The notes beneath the pieces were generated by a model, which worked only from the letters and a program-made list of their open reading frames with translations, did no database searches and was not told where the DNA came from. Positions 48,628 to 57,960 of a DNA stretch of 64,000 nt are shown piece by piece. The stretch is from contig CAVQFB010000011.1 in the NCBI GenBank assembly GCA_963711675.1, forward strand, positions 310,001 through 374,000, written 5' to 3'. Positions within the stretch are counted from its first letter, which is position 1, and each line of letters starts with the position of its first letter. Origin of the DNA: CAVQFB01 sp963711675 (lineage in GTDB: Bacteria; Acidobacteriota; Terriglobia; Terriglobales; Acidobacteriaceae). The position numbers and the translations under genes are program-made.

Positions 48628-49761
48628 TCATCTGAGTTTCAGAGTGGTCAGCGCGAACAGAGCAAACACCAGTGACGCGATCCAGAAGCGCACGATGATT
48701 TTCGATTCCGACCAACCCAGCAGCTCAAAGTGATGGTGCAGCGGGGCCATCTTGAAGATGCGCTTCTTCCGCAACTTGTACGAGGCCACCTGCAAAATGA
48801 CCGAAAACGCTTCGATGACGAAAATTCCGCCGATAAACGGCAGCAGCAGCTCCTGCTTGATCATGACGGCGACCGTGCCGATCGCCCCGCCCAGCGCTAG
48901 CGACCCTACGTCGCCCATAAAAACTTCCGCAGGGTGGGCGTTGTACCAGAGAAACCCGATGGCCGAGCCGACCATCGCGCCGCAGAAGATAGTTAGCTCG
49001 CCGACTTGCGGCATGCGCTGCAGTTCAAGATAGCCCGCGAATACGGCGTGGCCACTCACGTACGTCAACACCGCGAGCGCGCCCGCGGCAATCACGGTGC
49101 AGCCAATAGCCAGGCCGTCAAGGCCGTCGGTCAGGTTCACGGCGTTGCTGGAACCAACAATTACGATCACCACAAAAATCACGAACGGGACAAAGGCAAG
49201 CGCCCACAGATGCGGGACACTCAGTAGGCGGTCAATCACCAGGTCGGGACGAAACGTTTTGGCGAACGGCACGACCAGCCGTGTCGAATACATGCCGCGC
49301 GCCTGCATGGCAATTAACGTGACGGCAATCAGAAGGCTGGTGAGGATCTGCAGGCCAAGCTTAGCGCGGGCGGTGAGCCCAAGGTTGCGCCGGTGCACTA
49401 CCTTTATATAGTCGTCGGTGAAACCGATCGCGGCGAAGGTACTGGTAGAGAGGACCGCGATCCAGACAAAGAGATTGCTCAGGTCGGCCCACAGCAGTGT
49501 GGGAACGACGATGGCGATGGCAATGAGCAGGCCGCCCATGGTCGGCGTGCCGGCTTTCTTCTGGTGCGCCTTGGGCCCTTCCTCGCGAATGTACTGGCCG
49601 ATCTGAAATTCGCGCAGGCGGTTGATCACCAACGGCCCCACGATCAGGCCGGTGAACAATGCCGTCAGGCTGGCGAAGGCGGTTCGGAAAGTCAGGTAGC
49701 GGAAGATGCGGAACGGCGGGAAATAGTGGTAGAGCTTCAGGTACAGCAGCCAATAAAGCAA
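48628..49761 (-). CDS. mraY: Phospho-N-acetylmuramoyl-pentapeptide-transferase MraY
   Basis: 377 aa integral membrane enzyme that makes lipid I. Motifs: EGPKAHQKKAGTPTMGG, FTDDYIKV, the Mg/catalytic NAVNLTDGLDGLAIG, MGDVGSLALGG and APLHHHFELLGWSE. About ten helices. Frame intact. Confidence 0.97.
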   Translation of the reverse strand: MLYWLLYLKLYHYFPPFRIFRYLTFRTAFASLTALFTGLIVGPLVINRLREFQIGQYIREEGPKAHQKKAGTPTMGGLLIAIAIVVPTLLWADLSNLFVWIAVLSTSTFAAIGFTDDYIKVVHRRNLGLTARAKLGLQILTSLLIAVTLIAMQARGMYSTRLVVPFAKTFRPDLVIDRLLSVPHLWALAFVPFVIFVVIVIVGSSNAVNLTDGLDGLAIGCTVIAAGALAVLTYVSGHAVFAGYLELQRMPQVGELTIFCGAMVGSAIGFLWYNAHPAEVFMGDVGSLALGGAIGTVAVMIKQELLLPFIGGIFVIEAFSVILQVASYKLRKKRIFKMAPLHHHFELLGWSESKIIVRFWIASLVFALFALTTLKLR

Positions 49762-49848
49762 TCCGCCTCCGCTTAGCTGTTCGTCCTCGGTGTTCGGCCG
49801 TCAGTCATCGGTATCTGGGATGACTCGATTTCTCGGCGCCTCTGACGC

Positions 49849-51228
49849 CTAACCACTGGCCGCGGAAGACCGCGTCCACTTCTCCAAAGCCTTTTCCAGC
49901 TTCACCCCGCGAGAAGCCTTCAGCAACACCACATCGCCGTCCCGCGTCTCCCGAGTCAGCCAATCACCGGCCTCTTCAGAGTCTGCGGCAAACTCGGCGC
50001 GAATACCCGCCCCGCGCGCAGCTTCCACCATCGCCTTTGCTAATCCCCGCACCCCGAGCAGGACGTCGATCTTCTTCTCCGCCGCGTGTCGCCCGGACTG
50101 GCGATGCAATTCTTCGCCCGTAGACCCCAACTCAAGCATCTCACCCGCAACCACGATTCGCCGCTTCGCCGGCATAGCCGCCAGCGTGTCCACCATGGCG
50201 TTCAGGGCCTTAGGATTGGAATTGTAGCAATCGTTGATCACCGTGATGTTACCCAGTTGGAGAACCTGTCCACGTTTGTCCGCCGGCGCCAGGGTCGCAA
50301 GTGCAGCTACCGTTTCCGAAGGAGTCAGTCCACGCTGCAGCCCGACAGCGACTGCGGCCAGCGCGTTCGAGACGTTGTGCTGGCCGACAAGCAGTAACTT
50401 CGCACGCTCTCGATAGCCGTCCACTATCAGGTCGAACGTGGATCCGTCATGGCCGTGTTGCTCGATGCTTTCCGCACGCACGTCCGCTGAAGCCTTCAGA
50501 CCGTAGCGCACGACCTTGCCCTTGAAGTCGCGACCGAACTGGCAGACATATTCGTCGTCGGCGTTCAGCACGGCGGTTCCGCTCGCCGGAAGAGAAGCGA
50601 TCAACTCATATTTCGCTCGTGCAATATCAGCGACTGACTTGAAAAATTCGAGGTGAACCGGTGCGACGGCAGTGACTACACCGATCTCCGGCTGCGCAAT
50701 TTTGGCGAGCGCCGCAATCTCGCCGGCGTGAGACATGCCCATTTCGATGACCGCGATTTCCTGTTCAGGTTGCAGCTTGAGCAGCATCAGCGGCAGGCCG
50801 AAGTGATTATTGAAATTCCCTACGGATTTCAGCACGCGGAAGCGAGAGGAGAGAACGTGGGCGATGGCTTCTTTGGTGGTGGTCTTACCGACGGAGCCAG
50901 TCACTCCCACCACGGGCTTGGCCCACATCCGACGCACCGCAGTGGCCAGGGTCTGGAGCGCATGCAGCGTGTCATCGACTGCCAGGAGCCTGGTCTTGAC
51001 CGCAAAGCGCGCCAGCTGATCCTTCCGGACCACTGCCGCCACCGCGCCGTTGTGCAAAGCTTGCTCGACGAAATCATGGCCGTCAAGCCGCTCACCCTTC
51101 ACGGCGAAGAAAAGATCGCCGCGCCCGAGGGTTCGCGTGTCGATGGAATAACCTTCGGCGACGGCTTTGTGGTCGAACTCTCCGGTGGCCGAGACGAATT
51201 CTTCGACGCGCGACAGCGGCAACTTCAT
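49849..51228 (-). CDS. murF: UDP-MurNAc-tripeptide--D-alanyl-D-alanine ligase MurF
   Basis: 459 aa. Mur ligase that adds D-Ala-D-Ala: N-terminal DTRTLGRGDLFFAVKGE, ATP loop GVTGSVGKTTTKEAIAH, NFNNHFGLPLMLL, NADDEYVCQFG, INDCYNSNPKALNAMV. Its start overlaps the murE stop by four bases, implying translational coupling. Confidence 0.96.
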   Translation of the reverse strand: MKLPLSRVEEFVSATGEFDHKAVAEGYSIDTRTLGRGDLFFAVKGERLDGHDFVEQALHNGAVAAVVRKDQLARFAVKTRLLAVDDTLHALQTLATAVRRMWAKPVVGVTGSVGKTTTKEAIAHVLSSRFRVLKSVGNFNNHFGLPLMLLKLQPEQEIAVIEMGMSHAGEIAALAKIAQPEIGVVTAVAPVHLEFFKSVADIARAKYELIASLPASGTAVLNADDEYVCQFGRDFKGKVVRYGLKASADVRAESIEQHGHDGSTFDLIVDGYRERAKLLLVGQHNVSNALAAVAVGLQRGLTPSETVAALATLAPADKRGQVLQLGNITVINDCYNSNPKALNAMVDTLAAMPAKRRIVVAGEMLELGSTGEELHRQSGRHAAEKKIDVLLGVRGLAKAMVEAARGAGIRAEFAADSEEAGDWLTRETRDGDVVLLKASRGVKLEKALEKWTRSSAASG

Positions 51229-52748
51229 GACGGTTTCCCCACTGCGGCTGCAGCCGACAGGCAGTCGTATCCAATTTTGGCCAGTGCCTCGCGTGCGACT
51301 TCTACATCGTCAAATGGAATCGAGCCAGTGCGGCTGACCTGAGTTTTTTCGTGGCCCTTGCCCGCGATCAAGACGATGTCGCCGGGGCCGGCCTCGCGTA
51401 CTGCTAACGAGATCGCTGCCCTGCGATCCGGTTCGATCTTGTACTTCGTTCCGGAACGCTGCAGGCCTACTGTTGCGTCGTTGATGATGGCCAGTGGATC
51501 CTCGCTGCGTGGATTGTCGGAGGTGAGCACGACGAAATCGCTCCCACGGCCCGCGGCTTCACCCATCAGCGGTCGCTTGGCGCGATCACGGTCGCCGCCG
51601 CAACCAAAGAGCGTGATGACCCGCCCCTTCTGCCCAGCCTGCGTCACAAATTCCCGCGCCAGGGCGGTAAGGTTGCGCAGTGCATCGTCGGTGTGCGCAT
51701 AGTCAACCACGACAGTGAATGGCTGGCCGCAATCCACGCGCTCAAAGCGGCCCGGCACGCGAGTGAGCGCCGCAACACCGTCAGCGATCGCTTGCGCTGG
51801 ACAGTCGCGGGCAAACGCCACGGCCGAGGCTGTAAGAATGTTGTAGACGTTCACGCGCCCGATCAGCGGAGACCACATCGGAATCTGGGCGCTCGGGGAG
51901 ATCAGGTCAAAGCGAGTGCCCCGCGAAGTGATCTGGACATTCCTCGCGTGAAAATCGCCCTGGGTCAATCCGTAGGTATAAACCTTGGAGCCGCGCTTTT
52001 TTGCGACGCCTACCAGCTTCTGACCGTACTCATCGTCCTGGTTGATTACAGCGACTCTGGGCGGGTCTGTGCCACAACCTTCAAACAAAACGCTCTTGGA
52101 GCGGAAATATTCGTCCATCGTCTGGTGATAGTCGAGGTGATCGCGAGTGAGGTTGGTAAACGCCGCCACGTCAAACGAAATGCCGTATACACGTTCCTGC
52201 GCAAGGGCATGGGAAGAAACTTCCATGACCGCTTCGGCTGCACCGTTGGCAAGCGCCTCGGCGAGAATCTGGTTGAGTTCCAGCGCCTCCGGCGTGGTGT
52301 GAGGTGCCGGCAAGACCTTACCGGCTACGTGGTACTCAATCGTTCCCATGAGCGCCGTCTTGCGGTGGGCTGCATTCAGGATCGCTTCTACCAGGAAAAC
52401 AGTGGTGCTCTTGCCGTTTGTTCCGGTGACTCCCGTTACAGCAAGCCTTTCCGCCGGACGCTTGTAGAAGTTCGCACTGACGCGGGCAAGCGCACGGCGT
52501 CCATGAGGCACCTGAGCCCAAGCCACTCCTTCCCGGGGATGCTCGGCACCGGAATCGGAGAGAATCGCAACCGCTCCCGCAGCCATGGCCTTGTCGATGT
52601 ATTTGTTTCCGTCGCTGGTTTCCCCCCGCATGGCGACAAAGAGGTCTCCCGGCTTCACCCGGCGCGAGTCGTACTCGACACCGGTGACACCGGGGTTGCC
52701 GCGTTGGGACAACACTTCTGCCCCATAGAGGAGTTGCTGGAAGGTCAT
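51225..52748 (-). CDS. murE: UDP-MurNAc-tripeptide synthetase MurE (meso-DAP type)
   Basis: 507 aa. DSRRVKPGDLFVAM, ATP loop GVTGTNGKSTTVFLVE, FTNLTRDHLDYHQTM, VVDYAHTDDALRN and LFGCGGDRDRAKRP are present. The substrate-specificity motif is DNPR (TSDNPRSEDP), the meso-diaminopimelate-adding type, so the peptidoglycan should be DAP-based. Confidence 0.96.
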   Translation of the reverse strand: MTFQQLLYGAEVLSQRGNPGVTGVEYDSRRVKPGDLFVAMRGETSDGNKYIDKAMAAGAVAILSDSGAEHPREGVAWAQVPHGRRALARVSANFYKRPAERLAVTGVTGTNGKSTTVFLVEAILNAAHRKTALMGTIEYHVAGKVLPAPHTTPEALELNQILAEALANGAAEAVMEVSSHALAQERVYGISFDVAAFTNLTRDHLDYHQTMDEYFRSKSVLFEGCGTDPPRVAVINQDDEYGQKLVGVAKKRGSKVYTYGLTQGDFHARNVQITSRGTRFDLISPSAQIPMWSPLIGRVNVYNILTASAVAFARDCPAQAIADGVAALTRVPGRFERVDCGQPFTVVVDYAHTDDALRNLTALAREFVTQAGQKGRVITLFGCGGDRDRAKRPLMGEAAGRGSDFVVLTSDNPRSEDPLAIINDATVGLQRSGTKYKIEPDRRAAISLAVREAGPGDIVLIAGKGHEKTQVSRTGSIPFDDVEVAREALAKIGYDCLSAAAAVGKPS

Positions 52749-52847
52749 TGGGTAAAGCCTATTGTACGAGGGTTCCGCACAAATCTTCGACTATCAAGAG
52801 TCCAAAACGCGGCAAAATATGCCGAAATCGTGGGAAGCTGCTGCCTC

Positions 52848-55105
52848 TCAGCGTTCGAACTTCACGGTTATATGCGACCCGGCCGGGACATGGGAGCCGG
52901 CAGCAGGAGTCTGGTCGCGGGCAATGCCACTGCCAACCGCGTCCACCTCGAGGCCGGCATCTTCGGCGGCTTCGATCGCGGCTCGCACTGATTTGCCCAC
53001 GAATGACGGCACTTCCATGCCACCCTGCTCGACGTCCAGAACCACGGTTCCGCTGGAGGGCAGTTTGGCCGGCTGATCTCCGGTGGACGATGAGTTGGCG
53101 GGCGGCGTTGGCGCAGTGGCCCGCGCTACTTCTCTTTCCCGCAGTCCAGCTGGAACCACCGCAGCGCCCACCGGTGAAGGTTTCGCTGAGGGCATCGCTG
53201 GTAAGGCAGGCGCCGGAACTGGGGCGTCTGGAGCGGCAAGATCTGCAATTTCAAGTGGAGCGCCGAGACGATCGGGCGAAGCGTCGGCAATATCCTCGTC
53301 TTTATCTTTGTCTTTGTCTTTGGCACGATGCTGTGCCAGCCACTGCTGACGATTGGCTGGAAGTTCGACATCGTGCGCCACGTGCAGATACTCGAGCACG
53401 GCCTGGCCGATGCGTTCGAACACCGGGCCGGCAACTTCTCCGCCGTGGTGGCCGCCAATCGGCGAATCGAGGATTACAGCGATGGTTATGGCCGTATCGT
53501 TCACGGGTGCGAATCCCGCGAAAGAGGCGATGTACTTCGTGCGGGAATAAGTCCCGGTGGCCGGATCAACCTTCTGCGCCGTGCCACTCTTTCCGGCGGC
53601 GCTGTATCCCTCGAGCGCGGCTTTCTTGCCGGTGCCGCGCAGCACCACGCCTTCCATCATCTGCTTCATTTGTGCCGCCGTCAGGGGAGCGATGGTGCGC
53701 TGTTGAACAACCGGATGAAATGCGACCTGTTGGGGGACCCCACGTGGTTCTGCGGTCGCAGCGACGATGCGAGGGGCCACCCGTGTGCCGTCGTTGGCTA
53801 TCGTCGTAATCATGCCGATCAGCTGCAATGGGGAGATGCCGATCTCCTGCCCCATCGAGATTGCCCCGATCGAGACCTTCGACCAGCGGCTCAGCGGCTT
53901 GGCCAGGCCTCGCGTCTCACCGGGCAACTCGATGCCGGTCAGCTGCCCGAAACCGTAAGCGCGAATGTATTTGTAGAGTCGCTCGTCACCGAGGCGAAGC
54001 GCAACCTTGATCGCGCCGACGTCGCTGGAGTGCGGCGAGAATGTCAGCCACCGTGAGAGAGCCGAACGGCTTCCAGTCATGAATGCGCCGCCCATTGATG
54101 ACGATCGATCCCATCTGGCAATCGAAAACTTCGTCGGGGCGCGTCAGCTTCTCATCCAAGCGCAGCCGAAAGCGTAACGACTTTGAAGGTTGAGCCCGGC
54201 TCGTACACATCGCTGACCGCATGGTTCTTCAGTCTTGCGGGCGTGATTTCCTTCGAGAGATTGGGATTAAACGTCGGATAGTTCGCCAGCGCCAGGATTT
54301 CGCCGGTGTGCGGGTTCTGAACGATGGCGGTTCCTGTTTCCGCGTGCGTCTCCTTCATGGCGCGCTGGAGTTCGCGCTCGGCAATGTACTGGATGTTTTC
54401 GTCGATGGTGAGGACGACGCTGTCGCCGGGTTCGGGATCTTTCTCGACACGGCTGAACCATTTCTTGCGTGCGTCGACCGAAATCATCATGCGGCCCGGT
54501 TTGCCGCGCAGCTGCTCGTCATACTCGCGCTCGATGCCGCTCAAGCCTTCGTCATCAGTGCCGACGTATCCCAATATCTGGGCAGCGAGTTCGCGCTTGG
54601 GGTAGAAGCGCTTCGATTCCTTTTGAAAATGAATGCCCTGCAGGTTGAGTGAGCGGATGCGGTCAATGGTTTCGGGGTCGGCTTTGCGCGCCACCCAGCA
54701 GAAACTTTTTCGCGCCCGGCAGTCGGCCAACACTACGCGGGGATCTTGCTTCGTGATACGCGAGACCAGGGAAAGGGTATTGGGAAGGTCGGGAATCTCG
54801 CTCGGAACCGCGAAGGCCGAGTCCACCTGGATGGACATGGCAAGTTCGTGGCCGCTGCGGTCGTAAATGATGCCGCGCTTGGCCGAAACTTCAAACGTGC
54901 GCTGCTGCTGATGCTGCGCGCGCTGCTCGAAATCGCCGTAACGGAAGACTTGTAGCCAGACGAGCCGCAGGCAAATGACGCAACACCAGAAAAATAGAAT
55001 GCCGCCAAGAAGGTAGAGCCGGTAACTTGCGCTGCTACGAGAAGAGCTGGCCGCCACGATTTCGATCCTTAGACAAGCATGGCGGCCCTCCGAGTTGGCC
55101 GCCAT
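52848..55105 (-). CDS. ftsI: Septal transpeptidase FtsI (PBP3) with PASTA domain, two frameshifts
   Basis: Class B PBP. Piece 1 (55105 to about 54162): membrane anchor (LGGILFFWCCVICLRLVWL), dimerisation domain (AKRGIIYDRSGHELAMSI) and the active-site SxxK in EPGSTFKVV. Piece 2 (about 54162-54046, another frame): LDEKLTRPDEVFDCQMGSIV, LTVADILA. Piece 3 (to 52848): HSSDVGAIKV with SSD at the SxN position, KSGTAQ at KTG, then a C-terminal PASTA domain (VPSFVGKSVRAAIEAAEDAG). Joins are one-base insertions. The gene should be essential, so an assembly error is the simplest explanation. About 752 codons. Confidence 0.92.
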
Positions 55106-55160
55106 TCAAACTTCGCCATAATGCGCCCGGCCTTGCCGGACGTGCCATAAGCAAACCGTC

Positions 55161-55625
55161 TTACCTCGCCGAGATCACCGATATCGGAGCTACGCTTGCC
55201 ATTTCCGGAGTGCCGCTATCCGGGAAGGCCGAGTCCAGGCGGATGACCTGGCCCGCCTGCGGCGACTGCAGTCCCATGTTGCGCGCGATCTGGTCGATGC
55301 GATGCGGATCGCGCAGCGACGCCTCTTCCAAACGCAGGGCGCGATTCATTTCCGCCAAGCCGTCACGCTGCATTTTCAGCGTCTCGACTCGGTAGCCGTA
55401 TTCGATCGCCTTGAAATGCTGCCAGGCGTAGGTCATAACCAGAAGGAAGAGGCAGGAGAGCGCAATGCCCAGCTGCTTCATTTCCTGGCTGCGACGGGGA
55501 TCCTCGACCTTGACGAGGCGCGAGTTGTCGATGGACTTGGTGAAGTAAACTTCGGGTGTGCCCGTCCAGCAGGGCTTGCGCCGGCTGGAGGGACCTGCGC
55601 ACTGAGCTGTTGCGGCTGCGGCCAT
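55161..55625 (-). CDS. ftsL: Cell division protein FtsL
   Basis: 154 aa bitopic protein: cytoplasmic N-terminus of about 50 residues, transmembrane helix LGIALSCLFLLVMTYAW, then a periplasmic coiled coil (KAIEYGYRVETLKMQRDGLA, RALRLEEASLRDPHRIDQIA) ending in the NMGLQSPQAGQVIRLD motif typical of FtsL. Start ATG follows directly after the stop of the 57-aa gene. Part of the FtsQ-FtsL-FtsB type divisome subcomplex. Confidence 0.88.
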   Translation of the reverse strand: MAAAATAQCAGPSSRRKPCWTGTPEVYFTKSIDNSRLVKVEDPRRSQEMKQLGIALSCLFLLVMTYAWQHFKAIEYGYRVETLKMQRDGLAEMNRALRLEEASLRDPHRIDQIARNMGLQSPQAGQVIRLDSAFPDSGTPEMASVAPISVISAR

Positions 55626-55799
55626 TTACGCGACTCCCAGTAGTTTGTGTTCGACCTGCGCCAATTCGTAGCCAACTACGCCCGACCAAGCCGCCAGTTG
55701 GATCGTCTCTTTCTCCGTACAAGTGCGTTCCGGACGAGCGTGCCGCTCGGCCCTCTCTACCGTCGCGATCAGATCTTCGATCAGATTTCCCGTGAACAT
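55626..55799 (-). CDS. 57-aa acidic/helical protein between rsmH and ftsL
   Basis: ORF starting MFTGNLIEDLIATVERAE, continuing through KETIQLAAWSGVVGYEL, to AQVEHKLLGVA. It has a GGAGG Shine-Dalgarno sequence about ten bases before its ATG, and its TAA abuts the ftsL ATG with no gap, so it is probably coupled to ftsL translation. It has no membrane helix or known motif. Unknown function; position suggests a division or envelope role. Confidence 0.75.
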   Translation of the reverse strand: MFTGNLIEDLIATVERAERHARPERTCTEKETIQLAAWSGVVGYELAQVEHKLLGVA

Positions 55800-55832
55800 G
55801 AGCCCTAACCTCCGCCTACCCTAAAAATCTCT

Positions 55833-55902
55833 CCGGGACAGCATCGAGAGATGGTAGGAAATTTTTGTTTCGCCCTTTTTGTGAGAGGCGATGCCGTCCC
55901 GG
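55833..55902. repeat. Long inverted repeat upstream of the 57-aa gene and ftsL
   Basis: Arms CCGGGACAGCATCG (55833-55846) and CGATGCCGTCCCGG (55889-55902) match at 13 of 14 positions around a 42-base AT-rich loop. In the minus-strand transcript it would form a stem in the leader between rsmH and the 57-aa gene. The rest of 55800-56090 holds no gene; two smaller hairpins follow the rsmH stop (56042-56095). Confidence 0.55.
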
Positions 55903-56090
55903 AAACTCGCTGTCCGCCGCGCTACCACACGCCGCGGACCCCGCTGTTCAACCTGGGGAAATCCAATTCACCGAACCATTGCGTCACTGATCTTGGAATC
56001 TTTCAATGACTCCGTCTCTCCATGGCCCGGCTAAACCTTGCCCGGCACGCCTTCCCTGGTCATGCCGGGACTTCGGCTGGTTGGCCGAAG

Positions 56091-57098
56091 CTAAACTTTT
56101 TCTGCGGCCCGCAGCTTTGCGCTGCGCGACCGCGGATTGCGACCAATCTCGTCGTCCTGCGCCGTCACCGGTTTCTTGGTCAGCAGCCGGTAGTAACCCT
56201 GCGTCGCTCCCTCGCGAAACGCATCCTTCACGATGCGGTCTTCCAGCGAGTGGAAGCTGATGATCACCAGCCTGCCGCCCGGTTTCAGCACTTGCGGGGC
56301 TGCCTTCAGCAGCTCCCGCAGGTCGTCCAGTTCACGGTTTACGAAGATTCGGAGAGCTTGAAAGGTTCGCGTCGCGGGATGAATCCGTCGTTCGGCCTGA
56401 TTCATTGGCCGGGCCGCGGCCAATATGATCTCTGCAAGGTGTGCAGTGGATCTTATTGGCCGCGACCGGACAATGGCTCTGGCGATTCTCCGCGACCTCC
56501 TTTCCTCACCGAATTCGTAAATCACATCGGCAAGCTCGCGCTCATCGATGTGGTTTACCACTTGATCGGCGGTCAGCTCGGCTTGCGGGTTCATCCGCAT
56601 GTCGAGTGGTCCTTCCGCCTGAAAACTGAAGCCGCGCGCCGGGTCGGTTAACTGCAGACTGCTCATGCCCAGATCGGCCAGCAAACCGTCAATTGTCCTT
56701 GGTCGTTGGTCCTTGACAAGATCTGCAAACGATCCGTGCAGCAGGTCTACCTTCGGCCAATCACCTGACAGTCGTTGGTCGCTGGTCGTTGGTCGTTGTT
56801 TTTCGTCTTGCCCAACGACGGCCGACGAACTACTAACGACTGGCACCAGCCTTTGGCGCGCTTTTTCGAGCGCTGCGGGATCTTTATCGAGCCCAATCAA
56901 ATGTCCCGGTGCGCCGAGGCGTTTTGCGATTTCGTAACTGTGCCCGCCAAGGCCCACCGTGGCGTCGATATAGGTCCCACCACGCCGTACGGCTAAAAAG
57001 TCGATCGCTTCTTTTAAAAGAACCGGAACATGGCCAACTTCCGTTTCGTTCCTGCCATGCCCACCCCGCTCGGGGGTGTCTGTTAAACCCTCGCCCAC
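56091..57098 (-). CDS. rsmH: 16S rRNA (cytosine1402-N4)-methyltransferase RsmH
   Basis: 335 aa SAM-dependent methyltransferase (MraW): HVPVLLKEAIDFL, YIDATVGLGGHS, GLDKDPAALEKA, LHGSFADL, LADLGMSSLQL, ARGFSFQAEGPLDMRM and RTFQALRIFVN are all present. An insertion of about 28 residues at 86-114 (SSSSAVVGQDEKQRPTTSDQ) interrupts the Rossmann region. GTG start overlaps the mraZ TAG by one base. Confidence 0.94.
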   Translation of the reverse strand: MGEGLTDTPERGGHGRNETEVGHVPVLLKEAIDFLAVRRGGTYIDATVGLGGHSYEIAKRLGAPGHLIGLDKDPAALEKARQRLVPVVSSSSAVVGQDEKQRPTTSDQRLSGDWPKVDLLHGSFADLVKDQRPRTIDGLLADLGMSSLQLTDPARGFSFQAEGPLDMRMNPQAELTADQVVNHIDERELADVIYEFGEERRSRRIARAIVRSRPIRSTAHLAEIILAAARPMNQAERRIHPATRTFQALRIFVNRELDDLRELLKAAPQVLKPGGRLVIISFHSLEDRIVKDAFREGATQGYYRLLTKKPVTAQDDEIGRNPRSRSAKLRAAEKV

Positions 57099-57538
57099 TA
57101 GATGCCCAGCTCGTCGAGCGTCTTCTCATCCTCAGGCGTGAACTGTTCCTGTTCGATCTGCTTGCGGTACGCTTCCAGGTTGCGCACAATCAGGTAGGTC
57201 AGATTGCCTGTCACCGCAACCTCGCCCTTGATCTGCGCCGCTTCGCGTAAGAGCTGCGGCATCAGCAGCCGGCCTTGCCCGTCGATCTCCACCTGCTGCC
57301 CCCAGTAGTTCACCCGGTCGAGAAACTTCTTCTTCGTCGGATTGAAGGCGGAGAGGTTGGCCAGCTTCTGCTCGATCCGCTCCCACTCCTCGAAGGGATA
57401 AACCTGAGCAACCTTGCCGTCGAAGCTCGTGATATAGAATTGCTGCCCGTACTTCTCGTCGATGACGCGCTTGAATTCCGCCGGGACCTTGAGCCGGCCC
57501 TTTTCGTCGACGCGAGTTGGGTGATTGCCGCGAAACAT
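57098..57538 (-). CDS. mraZ: Transcriptional regulator MraZ
   Basis: 146 aa with two AbrB-like MraZ repeats: MFRGNHPTRVDEKGRLKVPA near the N-terminus and VEIDGQGRLLMPQLLREAA in the second half, each with the DxxGR signature. First gene of the dcw cluster, known as a repressor of its own operon in E. coli. The promoter region carries suitable repeats. Confidence 0.96.
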   Translation of the reverse strand: MFRGNHPTRVDEKGRLKVPAEFKRVIDEKYGQQFYITSFDGKVAQVYPFEEWERIEQKLANLSAFNPTKKKFLDRVNYWGQQVEIDGQGRLLMPQLLREAAQIKGEVAVTGNLTYLIVRNLEAYRKQIEQEQFTPEDEKTLDELGI

Positions 57539-57722
57539 GCTTTATGCCCTTTAATGGGCTTTTAATCTTTGTGACCAATGCCACCAGGGCAGAAAGGGAG
57601 GTAAAAACGGTTGCAAGCTCGGTCGTTTTCGGTTCGTTTGGGCTGTTTTTGGGGGTGTCAGTCTCAAATCCCACTGGCGCCTCTCATTAAGTCACCGCTG
57701 CCCACTACCACGACTCTGTTAA

Positions 57723-57774
57723 CCACTTTGGACCACTTTTGTCCACATCCTACGCCTAAAGGGTTTGTTGTCAA
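57723..57774 (-). promoter_or_regulatory. dcw-cluster promoter with MraZ-type operator repeats
   Basis: Minus strand: TTGACA (57774-57769), 16 bases, TAGGAT (57752-57747), giving a start near 57740. Overlapping and just downstream are three GTGG boxes at 57746, 57736 and 57726, exactly 10 bp apart, two of them as AAAGTGG-TCC-AAAGTGG. Tandem GTG-containing repeats with 10-bp period are the known MraZ-binding pattern (TGGGN in E. coli, AAAGTG[T/G] in Mycoplasma, from memory). The remaining stretch 57539-57960 has no gene. Confidence 0.7.
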
Positions 57775-57960
57775 TAAGAAAGTTTGGGGTGGTGGGTTAG
57801 ACTTCTAAGGGTTGGTTGAAACCGCGAGATTTTGTAGCTTACTGTCTCGGTGACCACAAGGGATTGCGTTTATGACTGTGGTTCCGGAGCGCAACGGAGT
57901 GGAGACGAGGCGAATCTAAGGCAAGATTTCTGTGGAAAAGGGGAGAATCCCGACTTCACT

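Noticed and set aside
48479..48715. 78-codon minus-strand frame containing HHRGTEAQRDKSG
   Set aside because: It is the translation of the CCACGGAGGCACAGAG repeat plus the start of the mraY tail in another frame.
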